A stretch of 64,000 nt of DNA from Pseudobdellovibrionaceae bacterium (GTDB lineage Bacteria > Bdellovibrionota > FAC87 > UBA2466 > JACKAF01). Positions within the stretch are counted from its first letter, which is position 1; each line of letters begins with the position of its first letter. Positions 44,203 to 53,719 of the stretch are shown here, piece by piece. The notes under the pieces were generated by a model, which had not been told where the DNA came from, did not search any database, and saw only the letters and a list, made by a program, of their open reading frames with translations. Both the position numbers and the translations under genes were made by a program. The stretch is from contig JACKAF010000002.1 in the NCBI GenBank assembly GCA_020635235.1, positions 558,001-622,000 on the forward strand, in the 5' to 3' direction.

Positions 44203-44862
44203 CTAGTGCTTTGAACAGTAGCTGAGAAAACTCCCGACCTGTTTCCACCCAAAGCTTAGAGCGTCAATAGCTTCGGGGGCCGGGATATGCATGTTTTTCA
44301 AAAAGGCCGGTGTAGCTTCGGGGTGGGCTTGTAAGGTCCAAATGGGAAGGGTCTTGTGTGCCAGGCCCTCGATGGCAACTTCCGGACTGCTCGCAATGAC
44401 TTCCATCTCAGGCGGGCAGCTCACGACCGCCTCGCGGTGAGTGACCGTGAGGATCCCCTTTTGCGCGGGCCACAGACGAGAGGCAGTAAAAGTGACTTCA
44501 CGAAACCCGGAAAGTTTTCGGTTGTCCGTGTACATGAAATCGACCACGCCGCCGTAGAGATGCGCAAAGAACTGATGTCCAAAACAAATTCCCAACATCG
44601 GGACGCCACTACGGCTTTTTAGCCATTGCCCCAAACGTTGTTGCCACTCGCGGTTTTCCAGAACACTACTGCTACTGCCGAGAACAATGATCCCTTTTGC
44701 CCCTGTGCCCTCCGACTCCAAGGAAGCCATGCCGTATAGCGCCGGGAGGTGGTAGCTCAGCGGCAAGGGTGAGGCGAGTGCCAAATGGTTAAAGCAATCG
44801 AGTTCTGGCGTCCGTACCGCTGGATCGATCACCACTACGTGATCCGTGTTCGCTGTGAGCAT
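44203..44862 (-). CDS. Class I glutamine amidotransferase-like protein
   Basis: A 219-residue protein with the catalytic Cys in LGICFGHQFFAHLYGG and His/Glu in TLQAHPEATPAF, the triad of class I amidotransferases (GuaA/CarA fold). Length and stand-alone state resemble GMP synthase-type or gamma-glutamyl hydrolase-like proteins of unknown substrate. The N-terminal VVVIDPAVRTPELD is less conserved. Divergent from the SLC12 gene by 72 bases. No partner synthetase is beside it, so the ammonia acceptor is unknown. Confidence 0.85.
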   Translation of the reverse strand: MLTANTDHVVVIDPAVRTPELDCFNHLALASPLPLSYHLPALYGMASLESEGTGAKGIIVLGSSSSVLENREWQQRLGQWLKSRSGVPMLGICFGHQFFAHLYGGVVDFMYTDNRKLSGFREVTFTASRLWPAQKGILTVTHREAVVSCPPEMEVIASSPEVAIEGLAHKTLPIWTLQAHPEATPAFLKNMHIPAPEAIDALSFGWKQVGSFLSYCSKH

Positions 44863-44934
44863 CTTTATCTTTTAAGGGCCGTTCGCATTCCCGTCAATTG
44901 TGGTAGTTTATCCTCTGGCCTTGAATCATCCGGT

Positions 44935-47109
44935 ATGACGCAACGAAACGCATTTGGAACCTTCAACGGTGTTTATATACCGAGCATCCTCACGATTCTC
45001 GGCGTCATCATGTACCTTCGGCTTGGGTGGGTCGTCGGTAACGTGGGGCTTACGGCAAGCTTACTCATCATCACGATGGCCTCCGCCATCACTTTTCTGA
45101 CGGCGCTCTCCATTGCAGCGACGGCTACCAACATGAGGGTGGGCGCGGGCGGTGCCTACTACATGATTTCCCGGTCTTTTGGAATAGAAGCCGGGGCCGC
45201 CGTGGGCGTACCTCTCTATCTGGCCCAAGCTTTGGGCGTGTCCTTTTATGTTGCGGGTTTTTCCGAGTCACTCAATGCGCTCTTTCCGCAGCTGCCACCG
45301 GTAGCTATTAGTGTGGTGGTTCTAACCCTTTTGTCGATCCTAAGTTTTTATTCAACGGACGTCGCGCTCAAGATTCAGAATTTCATTTTTCTGGCGATTG
45401 CGCTTTCGCTTGCTTCGTTCTTTCTTGGAGAGACGCCCGAGTACGGTCTGGCTTTGGGGGAGGTGCCCCCGGAAGTGCCCTTTTGGGTCGTGTTTTCTGT
45501 GTTTTTCCCTGCGGTAACCGGAATAGAAGGGGATTTCAATGTCGGGGATTTGAAGGATCCCGCGAAATCCCTACCGCTCGGAACCCTTGCAGCGGTGCTT
45601 ACCGGTTATGTGATCTATGTGCTCATCGCCGTTTTCCTAGATCGCTTTGCCGACGCCGAGACCCTGCGCTCCAATCCGATGGTGATGCAGCAAGTGGCTT
45701 TGGTTGGAGGCCTAGTGGTCGGAGGGATTTGGGGGGCTACCCTATCCAGTGCGCTTGGGGCACTGCTCGGCGCTCCGCGAACGCTCCAGGCGCTCGCGCG
45801 TGATAGCATTTTGCCCCGATTTATCGGCGTGGGGCACCCGCAAACAGACGCTCCGAATACCGCCACAGTGTTCACCTATTTGGTTTCTTTGGCAGGAGTG
45901 CTTTTGGGGGATTTGGATGCCATTGCCCCTGTGCTGTCGATGTTCTTTTTGACGTCCTACGGGATGCTGAATCTCATTGCCGGCCTTGAGGGTTTCATGG
46001 GAAGTCCGAGCTGGCGTCCCAAATTTCGGACCCCCTGGTTGCTTTCCATTTTCGGTGCGGCTGCCTGTTTTGGAACGATGCTAATGATCGATTCGGGCGC
46101 TACGTTTGTGGCGGCCCTGTGCTCCTTTGCCATTTTCTTCTACATGCGGACCAAATCTATCAATGCGCGTTGGGGGGACATGCGCCGGGGGATTTTGAAT
46201 GCCGTGGCCCGCTATTCCATTTACGCGTTGGCCAACTATCGAAAAAATGCAAAATCCTGGCGCCCGCATTTGATGGTCCTGAGCGGTTCGCCGCTTTCGC
46301 GGTGGTACCTTATTGAACTTGCGGATGCGATTTCGCATGGCAAAGGTTTCTTAACCGTTGCGACGGTCCTTTCAAAGGATTCCATTAGTGAAGAGAATCG
46401 TGTGATGCAAATGGAAGAATCCTTGCGAGTGTTTCTTGAGAAAAAAGGAGTGCCGGCACTTGTCGAAGTGAGCGTGGCCGACAATACCATGCGCGGGATA
46501 CAGGCGATCGTTCGCGGTTATGGTCTTGGTCCCTTGGTGCCAAACACCTTTATCGTCGGGGAGACGGAGAAGCCCGAAAACTTCCTCATGTTCACTGAGA
46601 TCATCAAACTGACGCAGGCCCTGGAACGCAACCTCGTGATTGTACGCAAGGGTAAGGAGAGTGCCCGCAAGAAGCCTGCATTGAAGAAGATCGATGTTTG
46701 GTGGTCGCAGAATCAACAGAACTCAGCGTTCATGTTGGCGCTTGCGTATATGTTGCAAACAAGCCCTGAATGGCGTGGTTCTGATTTGACGCTTAAGACG
46801 ACGGTGCGTAGCGAGGAAGAGAAATCCAAAATGGAGAGCCGTGCCAAGCGCTTTTTGTACGAAAGCCGGATGGACTCGCAAGTTGAAGTTCTCGTTGAAT
46901 CCGAAGAGCATGGGACGCTGACGACTATTCGGCACAATGTGACGGAAGCCGATCTGGTTTTTGTAGGTATGCGCCAGCCGGAGCCCGCAGAGAGCCTCGA
47001 AGAGTATAAAGAATACTACGTGGACATACTGCGCAGAACGCAAGGCTACCCTACGACTTGTCTGGTACTCGCTGGAGAGAAAATCAAATTTGATGAAATT
47101 TTTGTTTAG
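44935..47109 (+). CDS. SLC12-family cation-chloride cotransporter homologue
   Basis: ATG 44935 (MTQRNAFGTFNGVYIPSILT) is used; the earlier GTG at 44785 overlaps the divergent gene. The 724-residue protein has about 12 helices (residues 15-420): TFNGVYIPSILTILGVIMYL is the characteristic first-helix motif of Na/K/Cl and K/Cl cotransporters, followed by GAGGAYYMISRSFG and FFPAVTGIEGDFNVGDLKDP. A soluble C-terminal domain (about 300 residues, with SWRPHLMVLSG) resembles the regulatory tail. Bacterial members are few and mostly uncharacterised. Expected role: ion-coupled chloride or potassium transport across the inner membrane. Confidence 0.88.
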   Translation: MTQRNAFGTFNGVYIPSILTILGVIMYLRLGWVVGNVGLTASLLIITMASAITFLTALSIAATATNMRVGAGGAYYMISRSFGIEAGAAVGVPLYLAQALGVSFYVAGFSESLNALFPQLPPVAISVVVLTLLSILSFYSTDVALKIQNFIFLAIALSLASFFLGETPEYGLALGEVPPEVPFWVVFSVFFPAVTGIEGDFNVGDLKDPAKSLPLGTLAAVLTGYVIYVLIAVFLDRFADAETLRSNPMVMQQVALVGGLVVGGIWGATLSSALGALLGAPRTLQALARDSILPRFIGVGHPQTDAPNTATVFTYLVSLAGVLLGDLDAIAPVLSMFFLTSYGMLNLIAGLEGFMGSPSWRPKFRTPWLLSIFGAAACFGTMLMIDSGATFVAALCSFAIFFYMRTKSINARWGDMRRGILNAVARYSIYALANYRKNAKSWRPHLMVLSGSPLSRWYLIELADAISHGKGFLTVATVLSKDSISEENRVMQMEESLRVFLEKKGVPALVEVSVADNTMRGIQAIVRGYGLGPLVPNTFIVGETEKPENFLMFTEIIKLTQALERNLVIVRKGKESARKKPALKKIDVWWSQNQQNSAFMLALAYMLQTSPEWRGSDLTLKTTVRSEEEKSKMESRAKRFLYESRMDSQVEVLVESEEHGTLTTIRHNVTEADLVFVGMRQPEPAESLEEYKEYYVDILRRTQGYPTTCLVLAGEKIKFDEIFV

Positions 47110-47117
47110 GAGTCCCC

Positions 47118-47534
47118 ATGAGAATATCCCCCGCCGCGGTTGAAAAAAAGATCGCGGAACTCAAAGCCCAGGCCGTGAAATTGGCGAAGGATCGCGCGAA
47201 CCTCCTTGCAATGGTCCAAGCAGCCGGTGAGAAGGCAAAAAAAAATGGGCCTTCGCTTGCAAAAGCCCGCAATGAGCTGGCGCTACTGTTCGAACTCCTA
47301 AAAGAGTATGGGAAACGTCGCTACCGCGAAAGTGACTGGAAATCCATTGTTCTGGCTGTGGCGGCCATCATCTACTTCCTGAACCCCTTTGACATGATTC
47401 CGGACTTTTTGGTGGGCGGGCTTATAGACGATGGGGTTGTGATCAGCTGGGTAGTGGCGATGATAGGAGATGAAATCAAACGTTTTGCCGAGTGGAAGGC
47501 GACACAGAAAAAACGGCCTAAGAAGAAACGCTAA
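47118..47534 (+). CDS. YkvA-like (DUF1232) membrane protein
   Basis: The 138-residue protein has an N-terminal lysine-rich coiled coil (AEKKIAELKAQAVKLAK), and then YFLNPFDMIPDFLVGGLIDDG, the DUF1232 core, between two hydrophobic parts. It follows the transporter by eight bases, so it is probably cotranscribed with it. Function of the family is unknown. Confidence 0.83.
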   Translation: MRISPAAVEKKIAELKAQAVKLAKDRANLLAMVQAAGEKAKKNGPSLAKARNELALLFELLKEYGKRRYRESDWKSIVLAVAAIIYFLNPFDMIPDFLVGGLIDDGVVISWVVAMIGDEIKRFAEWKATQKKRPKKKR

Positions 47535-47535
47535 G

Positions 47536-48054
47536 CTAACTTGCCTGGCGTAACTGTTCCTGCAAGAGGCGGCTGAGCTGGCGCCGAAAACGATCCGGGT
47601 AGCTGATGTTCTTTATCACGCAATGGGCATCGTTTCCTGTCATCACGGATATGCTCCCGGTGCCGACGATTCTCTGAAAAACGCTCTGATTGAGTACGAC
47701 GTCGTTGATCGCGGCGATGGGTACGCTACGTTTTGTTTTTGAGAAGACCCCGTCTTCTACGTACAGACGCTCGTTTGTGAGGACGTAATGTTTGCAGCGG
47801 TTTTGGAGCCACTTGAAGGCGAGCGGTTCCAGGGCAATAACCAAAAGCACAGAAACAAAATAGGGCATGAATTCGTTCAGAGTAGGCAAATAGGCGCCAA
47901 GCGTTTCAATACGGGCAAGGTACTGGGTCGCGGCCCAAGGGATAACCGCTAGAACGCTGAAGAGTAGAAAGTGCGCCGAGGCGGCCAGGTAGGTAGACCA
48001 GTGGAAATCTACGGTCAGGATAACTTTTTCGGCTGGTCGCAACTCGAATGACAT
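47536..48054 (-). CDS. Bacterial PH-domain (DUF304/YdbS-like) membrane protein
   Basis: ATG 48054 is preferred (GAGAGA upstream); the frame to 48153 is longer. 172 residues: two N-terminal helices (STYLAASAHFLLFSVLAVI; YFVSVLLVIALEPLAFKWL), then the bPH2 domain HYVLTNERLYVEDGVFSKTKRSVPIAAIND with a VMTGND strand. Role in the membrane unclear. Convergent with the YkvA-like gene, one base apart. Confidence 0.85.
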   Translation of the reverse strand: MSFELRPAEKVILTVDFHWSTYLAASAHFLLFSVLAVIPWAATQYLARIETLGAYLPTLNEFMPYFVSVLLVIALEPLAFKWLQNRCKHYVLTNERLYVEDGVFSKTKRSVPIAAINDVVLNQSVFQRIVGTGSISVMTGNDAHCVIKNISYPDRFRRQLSRLLQEQLRQAS

Positions 48055-48199
48055 GCTCGTTCTCTCTCGAAGGTTTTTTTCGGCATTCTGGCGCGCGGAC
48101 TTAACACGCCGCGCTAGCGTGGCGGGGCGCGCCAAATAGTGCTTAATTTTCATTTACTTGAGGGGCTGATTGCCGCTTAATGGACTGGGGAGACTGAAA

Positions 48200-49282
48200 A
48201 TGAGCCTGAGCGCACAGGAAAAGCTGCGATTGTATCTCCGCCCGGCTGGGCGTGGGATCTACACGCCTTCAAGCGGGGCGGGCCACGCGAAGCCGATGCA
48301 AAGATTGCTATACGGCACCGAAGTGGCGGCCGAGGCGGAAAAGAAGTGGCAGCAGAGCCTGGACGCGTTGAAAGCGGCGGCCGTCGTGCTCCTGGGCGTA
48401 CCGTCCGATACGGGGGCCGGGGTCCTACGCGGCGCGAACTTTGGGCCGCTGGGGATCCGACACGCGTATTTGAAAAAATTCGGCAGCTACCCGCGCGGTG
48501 TATGCGATATCGGCGACGTCCTGTGTGTCCCTCAGCTTTTGCACGACGAGATGTTAAGCTCGGCGCAGATCGCTGCAACACGAGCGGAGATCTACCCGGG
48601 GAAAACGGATCTCTTACCCGTGAGTCCGCTTTCCATGGCCGAGGCGGCGCTTCTGACGGTTGCGGAAGTTAATCCGAAAGCCAAACTCGCTTTGCTTGGC
48701 GGGGATCACAGCGTCTCCTGGCCCGCGATGCTGTGGTGCGATCACCTGTTTCCTAAAACATTTGGGGTAGTGCACTTTGATGCCCATACAGATTTGCTCG
48801 AGTCGCGACTGGGGATCAAGTATTGCTACGCGACGTGGGCGTTTCACGCTCAAGCTTTGATGCCACCGCAACATTTGGTGCAATTGGGCGTCCGTGCTTC
48901 GGCCAAGAAAAAAGCGCACTGGACTGAGAAGTATCCTATACAGCAGTTCTGGGCTTCCGAAATACCCTTTCAAGAAGCCTCGGTGGTCGATCGTGTATGC
49001 CAGCACTTTGAAAAGCTCGGGTGCGAACACATTTACGTAAGCAACGATATTGATGGTACGGATATCAGCGCCGCGCCAGCAACCGGAACTCCAGAGGCCG
49101 AAGGGCTTCGACCGGAGTTTGTCCATGAAGTAATACAGGCATTGGGGAAACGCTTTGAGGTGATTGGTGGGGACGTTGTTGAAGTCGCGCCGCCGCTTTC
49201 CGGTCAAAAAGATTTTGAGAACGAAAAAACATCGATTCTGGGGGCGGACTACCTAAACACTCTGTTCCAATCCATGCTCTAG
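48200..49282 (+). CDS. Arginase/agmatinase-family ureohydrolase
   Basis: ATG 48200 with GGGGAG upstream gives 360 residues. The manganese-binding motifs are ALLGGDHSVSW, HFDAHTDLLE and the third, SNDIDGTDI, where ureohydrolases have S-x-D-x-D-x-x-D-P; here D-x-D-x-T-D-I lacks the Pro. Substrate might be arginine, agmatine, formiminoglutamate or another guanidino compound. An N-terminal extension of about 70 residues precedes the core, unlike typical arginases. Confidence 0.88.
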   Translation: MSLSAQEKLRLYLRPAGRGIYTPSSGAGHAKPMQRLLYGTEVAAEAEKKWQQSLDALKAAAVVLLGVPSDTGAGVLRGANFGPLGIRHAYLKKFGSYPRGVCDIGDVLCVPQLLHDEMLSSAQIAATRAEIYPGKTDLLPVSPLSMAEAALLTVAEVNPKAKLALLGGDHSVSWPAMLWCDHLFPKTFGVVHFDAHTDLLESRLGIKYCYATWAFHAQALMPPQHLVQLGVRASAKKKAHWTEKYPIQQFWASEIPFQEASVVDRVCQHFEKLGCEHIYVSNDIDGTDISAAPATGTPEAEGLRPEFVHEVIQALGKRFEVIGGDVVEVAPPLSGQKDFENEKTSILGADYLNTLFQSML

Positions 49283-49331
49283 CGTTATAATTAGCTCAAA
49301 CCACTAACTTTTGATTGGCGCACTCATCAAC

Positions 49332-50150
49332 ATGACATTTTTTCAAGCATGCGTTTTGGGTCTGGTTCAAGGCTTAACCGAATTTTTGCCCGTAAGTAGT
49401 TCGGCGCATTTGATCTTGTTTCCATGGTTTTTTGGATGGCAGGATCCTGGCCTGGCCTTTGATGTGTTTTTGCACGTCGGTACCTTAGTGGCGGTGTTCG
49501 TCTATTTTGCGCGCGATTGGTTGCACCTGCTTTCTGCCGGTTTGCGCAGTGTGATCGAAAGGCGTATCGGCTTTGAGCGAGAGCGTCTTGTTTTTTGGAT
49601 GATGGTCGTGGGCAACGTCCCGGCGGTGCTCGCAGGGGTGCTGTTGCACGATTACGCCGAAACTTTTTTCAGAACCCCGCTGCTCATCTGTGTGACGCTT
49701 TCTGTGGTCGGTTTTCTACTCTATTGGATAGATGGCCGTGCGCCGACCATAAAAGGAATTGAGGAGCTAAAGCTTGGGGATGCGATTTGGATCGGTGTCG
49801 CTCAGGCTTGTGCGATCATTCCCGGCGTTTCGCGATCCGGCGCTACGATGACCATGGGGCGGGCCTTAGGGCTTCGGCGCCGAGCGAGTGCGCGGTTCTC
49901 TTTTCTATTGTCTTTTCCGATCATTCTCGGGGCGTGCGCCTATGAGCTAAAGGGCTTTGATGCGTCCGTGTTTGGCGGTGTTCCGGCATCGCACCTGATC
50001 GGTGGTTTTGTGTGTTCTACGCTTTCGGGGTTGTTCGCGATTCATTTTTTGATGCGCGTGTTACAGATTGCGGATTATAAATGGTTTGCCTGGTACCGCA
50101 TCGCACTAGCCGGTCTTATCCTCGTCTGGAGTGTCATGAGCGGGCACTAA
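49332..50150 (+). CDS. uppP: Undecaprenyl-diphosphatase UppP/BacA
   Basis: The 272-residue, roughly eight-helix membrane protein has both signatures: LGLVQGLTEFLPVSSSAHLI and PGVSRSGATMTMG, which contribute the active-site Glu, Ser and Arg. It recycles the undecaprenyl carrier for peptidoglycan and O-antigen. TTG 49311 is an alternative start giving seven extra residues. ATG is chosen from family length (around 270). Confidence 0.94.
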   Translation: MTFFQACVLGLVQGLTEFLPVSSSAHLILFPWFFGWQDPGLAFDVFLHVGTLVAVFVYFARDWLHLLSAGLRSVIERRIGFERERLVFWMMVVGNVPAVLAGVLLHDYAETFFRTPLLICVTLSVVGFLLYWIDGRAPTIKGIEELKLGDAIWIGVAQACAIIPGVSRSGATMTMGRALGLRRRASARFSFLLSFPIILGACAYELKGFDASVFGGVPASHLIGGFVCSTLSGLFAIHFLMRVLQIADYKWFAWYRIALAGLILVWSVMSGH

Positions 50151-50160
50151 AACAGCCACG

Positions 50161-51591
50161 CTAATCGCACGTATAAAGGCGCAGCTGCCCCGCCTCTACC
50201 CATTGTCGCTTCCAACCCCTGGCACCGAGTTCTGATATTTCTTTTTCCTGAAGTCCGTTCGGAGCGAGGAGCGTTTGCCTATCTTTGCACTCACCCACAT
50301 TTTGAAGCGCCACGAATTGGACTGGGTAAAAACCCCCGAGATAGTAGGCCGAGTAAACCCTATTTGCCCACTGATCCGTGGCCGGGTGTTTTAGGATTAT
50401 TAGCGGCCCTTGGCCGTGTTGACTTATCAAAGGGGCGTACGTTGCCCAGTCTTCGCCACGTCCATACTTAGATCGGATTGGGTAAGGAAGAATGGCCATC
50501 AGCAAAATTGCGAAGACAAAAAAGTTTCGCAGCAAATGGGGATTCGAAAGTGGTCGTGAGGTGGAAGTAAATGAACTGTGCGGAAGTAAAACGGCAAGTG
50601 CCAGGGCCCCGAACGGGTAGCTAGGTACGGTCCAATGAGGGAGCTTGTGCGAAGATAAGAGGACAACTCCAAGGTACATTAGGTAAACCGCGGCCGAGAA
50701 CGCCCCCAGATTTGTCCAACGCTTTTTGATTAGGCACCAGGCCAAAATTCCCCAAAGCGGTACGCTCCAAACAAATCCGAAATGGGTTTCCATTTTTAAC
50801 CCGGTCCAAAAGCTTTGCAGCAGATTGGCGCTTCTGTCGGCACCGCCCTGATAGAGTTTGTTGTAGGCGTCAAAGCCTTCCACAGTCATGCTATACACCT
50901 GTGTGAAAAAATATTGCTTTGTCCATTCTGTGCCGTAGAGGAGATCCAAAGAGAAGAGTAGGCCGAGTGCGAGCGCAACGCCCACGGTGGCCGCCGCAAC
51001 GGCGCGCACCAGACTTAAGCGCCTTTGCGCGATACCCCATGCAAACACCACCGCCAGCAGAGGCAAGTAAAAGACCCCTTTGAAAAGGAATCCGCAAAAA
51101 GCGCAAAAGGCGAGTGCCGGCTTGCTTACATAGGCAAAGCGGTCGGCTCTCGCAAAGAAGAGAAAACTGGCAAGTAAAGCGAGACTCTCCGGACCTTCCA
51201 GTTGCCCAACGCCCGCGTACTTTAACCATTGCATCCAGCTGTGGAGCAAAAATACGGCGAGGCCTGCGCGTCCGAAAACGACGCCTCTGTCGCCCTCACC
51301 GGTGTTTTCGTGCACGATTTGTACGAGCAGTAGGTACGTCACAAGCACACAAAGTCGGCTAAACAGGTGCACGCAAATGTTCTTCAGGAAAAGACCGGAC
51401 AACGGAATGAGGAGCCAACGGCCTGGTGGGTGGGCGAGAATACCGGGAAGAGTTGTCCTGGCGCAAGGGCCAGAACTCCGCCATCTACATTTGTCGGGAG
51501 AGAGTTCCGGCAAAAAGGCGGATCGATTTGAGTCCGAGTCGGTCGGCACGCAAAAAGGGTGGCTACGACCAACATCCAAAACCACTAGCAT
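50161..51591 (-). CDS. Family 39-like polytopic glycosyltransferase, N-terminus uncertain
   Basis: The frame encodes about ten helices, with HPPGRWLLIPLSGLFLKNI near residue 55 (HPP being the motif after the first loop of ArnT/PMT-type transferases), YAGVGQLEGPESLALL, PHWTVPSYPFG and a soluble C-terminal tail. The DE-containing first-loop motif is not in this frame: residues 1-50 are poor in hydrophobicity and likely wrong, and the true N-terminus lies in the disturbed region beyond 51430. It transfers a sugar from a lipid carrier to an acceptor outside the inner membrane. Substrate unknown. Confidence 0.75.
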   Translation of the reverse strand: MLVVLDVGRSHPFCVPTDSDSNRSAFLPELSPDKCRWRSSGPCARTTLPGILAHPPGRWLLIPLSGLFLKNICVHLFSRLCVLVTYLLLVQIVHENTGEGDRGVVFGRAGLAVFLLHSWMQWLKYAGVGQLEGPESLALLASFLFFARADRFAYVSKPALAFCAFCGFLFKGVFYLPLLAVVFAWGIAQRRLSLVRAVAAATVGVALALGLLFSLDLLYGTEWTKQYFFTQVYSMTVEGFDAYNKLYQGGADRSANLLQSFWTGLKMETHFGFVWSVPLWGILAWCLIKKRWTNLGAFSAAVYLMYLGVVLLSSHKLPHWTVPSYPFGALALAVLLPHSSFTSTSRPLSNPHLLRNFFVFAILLMAILPYPIRSKYGRGEDWATYAPLISQHGQGPLIILKHPATDQWANRVYSAYYLGGFYPVQFVALQNVGECKDRQTLLAPNGLQEKEISELGARGWKRQWVEAGQLRLYTCD

Positions 51592-51699
51592 GTGCGGTGT
51601 GCGTGTTCACGCCGTAGCTGAGCACCCGGAACATAGAGTACGCTCCACAAGAAGGGTAAGCCCAAACGCAACGACCAGAAATTATAGGTAAGGGTGACT

Positions 51700-52463
51700 T
51701 GAGGATGAATACCCGCCGCTTCGATCGATGACAGGTATCGTGCCTGAATTACCGTCGCTCCAGAAAACAATGGTAGCGCGCACCAATCCCAGGTAGATAT
51801 TTCCGCGGTAAATGGGGAATTTCGATCCCGCCACTGCCGTAGAGTTTGAATTGACTTGAAGCCGGACGTACTGCCGCTGCCCTGAAAGAACCGCAAGGCG
51901 GATGTAACCGCCAAACCCGCCAGATAAGGGTTTACATCGCGATCACGCGGAGTGATTGGTATCGAAACAGTATCGGTGTCATCGTGGTGATGGTGATGAC
52001 GTCATATCAGCCGTATGGTCGCCCCTGGGTTGGGGATCACTGTAACCGGCATATGTAAAGGCCCCGCGACTTCAAAATACAGCCGCTTGTCGAAAAGTAG
52101 AGTGTTTTCCGCCGAAATTAATGGCGGGAGCGACGAGGAAGCCCCAGTCCCCGGTAAAATCCCATCCTGACGTTCGCCCCAATCATTAGAAAGCGCCGAG
52201 ATGGAAAATTCTTTAACTTTCGCGCCCGTCCTCACCAAATCTATAAGACGCGGTCACCGAACGGATCCGTGATGCCCATGATCATCGTCTTGGCTTTCGG
52301 CGTAAACGCGCGCAGTTCCGATCGGGGACAGAACGCGAGTAGGCAGAGAGAACTCTTCCGCACCAGGACCCTTGCTTCTGGCAGTAACGTTACAGTAATT
52401 TTTTCTTAATCGCATCGCTTTAAAAGGTGCGTCGATAACCGGAAAGTAGACAGCACCTGGCAA
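51700..52463 (-). pseudogene. Minus-strand protein fragments, changing frames
   Basis: Pieces in linked frames: an acidic/histidine stretch (ESQDDDHGHHGSV), or in the overlapping frame KTMIMGITDPFGDRVL, then after one shift LVRTGAKVKEFSISALSNDW, SLPPLISAENTLLFDK, RLYFEVAGPLHMPVTVIPN, and after HHHHHDDTDTV a beta-rich stretch with SKFPIYRGNIYLGLVRATIV. The run could be one protein on the strand of the neighbouring glycosyltransferase. No family recognised. The histidine-rich reading may be coincidental. Confidence 0.3.
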
Positions 52464-52703
52464 AAAATACTTCGTGGTCTTATAGATACTTTTACTGGAA
52501 TTATGTTTTTTCCATGAGCCCTGGAAGAGGGAAGAACTCTTTGGCCTTTTGACTTCACCATGGATTTGATATAGGGTAAGGTTTTATTTTGCAAATATAA
52601 AAGGTACTTAGAAACCGAAGATTGACCCCAAAAAGCTCTGAAAACAGTTTGAGCCAGAATTTGTTGATTTGTAAGGGAGTTTCGTTGATGTCCTGTGGAC
52701 TAA

Positions 52704-53153
52704 TGGAAATCCGTCGGGATACCATATTGGAGTCGTTCAGGCCAGAATGCGATTTACTATTCTACTCGTGGTGGAACCAACGCCAGCTCAATCAGATGGT
52801 TTGACTACCTGGAAGTTTCAAAATGGAAAAGCCGAAGAGAATGTAGTAAAGGACATGGGTTTTTTGAAAAGGCATCCAATCTAAGGCCTGGCTACCATGG
52901 CGATTGACCTGGTGATCATTATTTTGGAGTTGAAGGCCATGCAGAAGATCCCGGCAGAAAGAAAAAACCGAGCGGAGAGAACTCTGCTGTGAAGTGGCAA
53001 GGGCAAATTTTAGTTATGGTGCTTATTTCCTATGGAGCGCCAATCTGTCCTTCTGCTAATTTAGTAACAGAGTTAAGCGGTGATTCGCGAGAGCGCGAAA
53101 AGGCCCAGTACGAGTCGGCTGCCGCGATCGAAGGAAGCAAGGACTCGCCTACT
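52704..53153 (+). pseudogene. Plus-strand fragment of 150 codons with one TGA
   Basis: The frame is open from 52704 to 53153 except for TGA at 52905-52907. It reads SGQNAIYYSTRGGTNASSI, WFDYLEVSKWKSRR, NLRPGYHGD-stop-PGDHYFGVE, SGENSAVKWQGQILV and NLVTELSGDSREREK. Composition is protein-like. One substitution or a decayed gene would explain the stop. No family recognised. Confidence 0.3.
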
Positions 53154-53326
53154 TAATGTGGATGTTGCCGAATTGCCTGGGACACGGTGCGCCAAAGAGA
53201 ACTACGAGAAAGTTACATTAAGGATTTGCTGAACTGAATACGCCTCGCGTCTGGCAAATTCACCAACGCGCGATTGACAGTCCAATTTGTTAAAGAACTT
53301 AGCATAAAACAGAATGAAGCACCGAG

Positions 53327-53719
53327 TACCCTGCTTTTTTTCCCGCTGGTGCTGCCGCTGAATTGCCGATATTTAAGGCAGCCTTGTAAACGGATGGCAA
53401 CCTGAAACCCAATCTCATCAAAAGCTTCGAGCATCAATATGAGCGGCTCCCACCCGGTTAATACGCCGGACATCTCTTTATTAAGCCGCTACTGAATGGG
53501 GGATATTTTTTGCGCTCCATCGTATTCACAGAATGTCCTGGCACCGGCAACACGCAGCCCCTAGGCTGATGGGGCGCGCTCAGTTACGGACGTTCAGTTG
53601 TTTTAGGGATATGCGGAAATCTTACACCCAAAGTCGCAACGACGTGGTTTCTGCGTAAGGGTGCCGTCGCATGGTTGGACGCCACCAGTGGCGGTTCTTG
53701 CGCTTGTTGTTTGCAATGA
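53327..53719 (+). pseudogene. Plus-strand fragment with three in-frame stops
   Basis: Between 53327 and 53719 one frame reads FFPAGAAAELPIFKAAL, NLIKSFEHQYERLPPG, YAGHLFIKPLLNGGYFLRSI, GNTQPLG and WGALSYGRSVVLGICGNLTPK, interrupted by two TAA and one TGA. Stops within an otherwise sensible frame suggest decay more than random noise, but the reading is only by eye. Confidence 0.25.

Noticed and set aside
52905..52907. TGA as possible selenocysteine or recoded codon
   Set aside because: One TGA in a region full of other stops and shifts; no SECIS-like stem or Sec-dependent family is visible.
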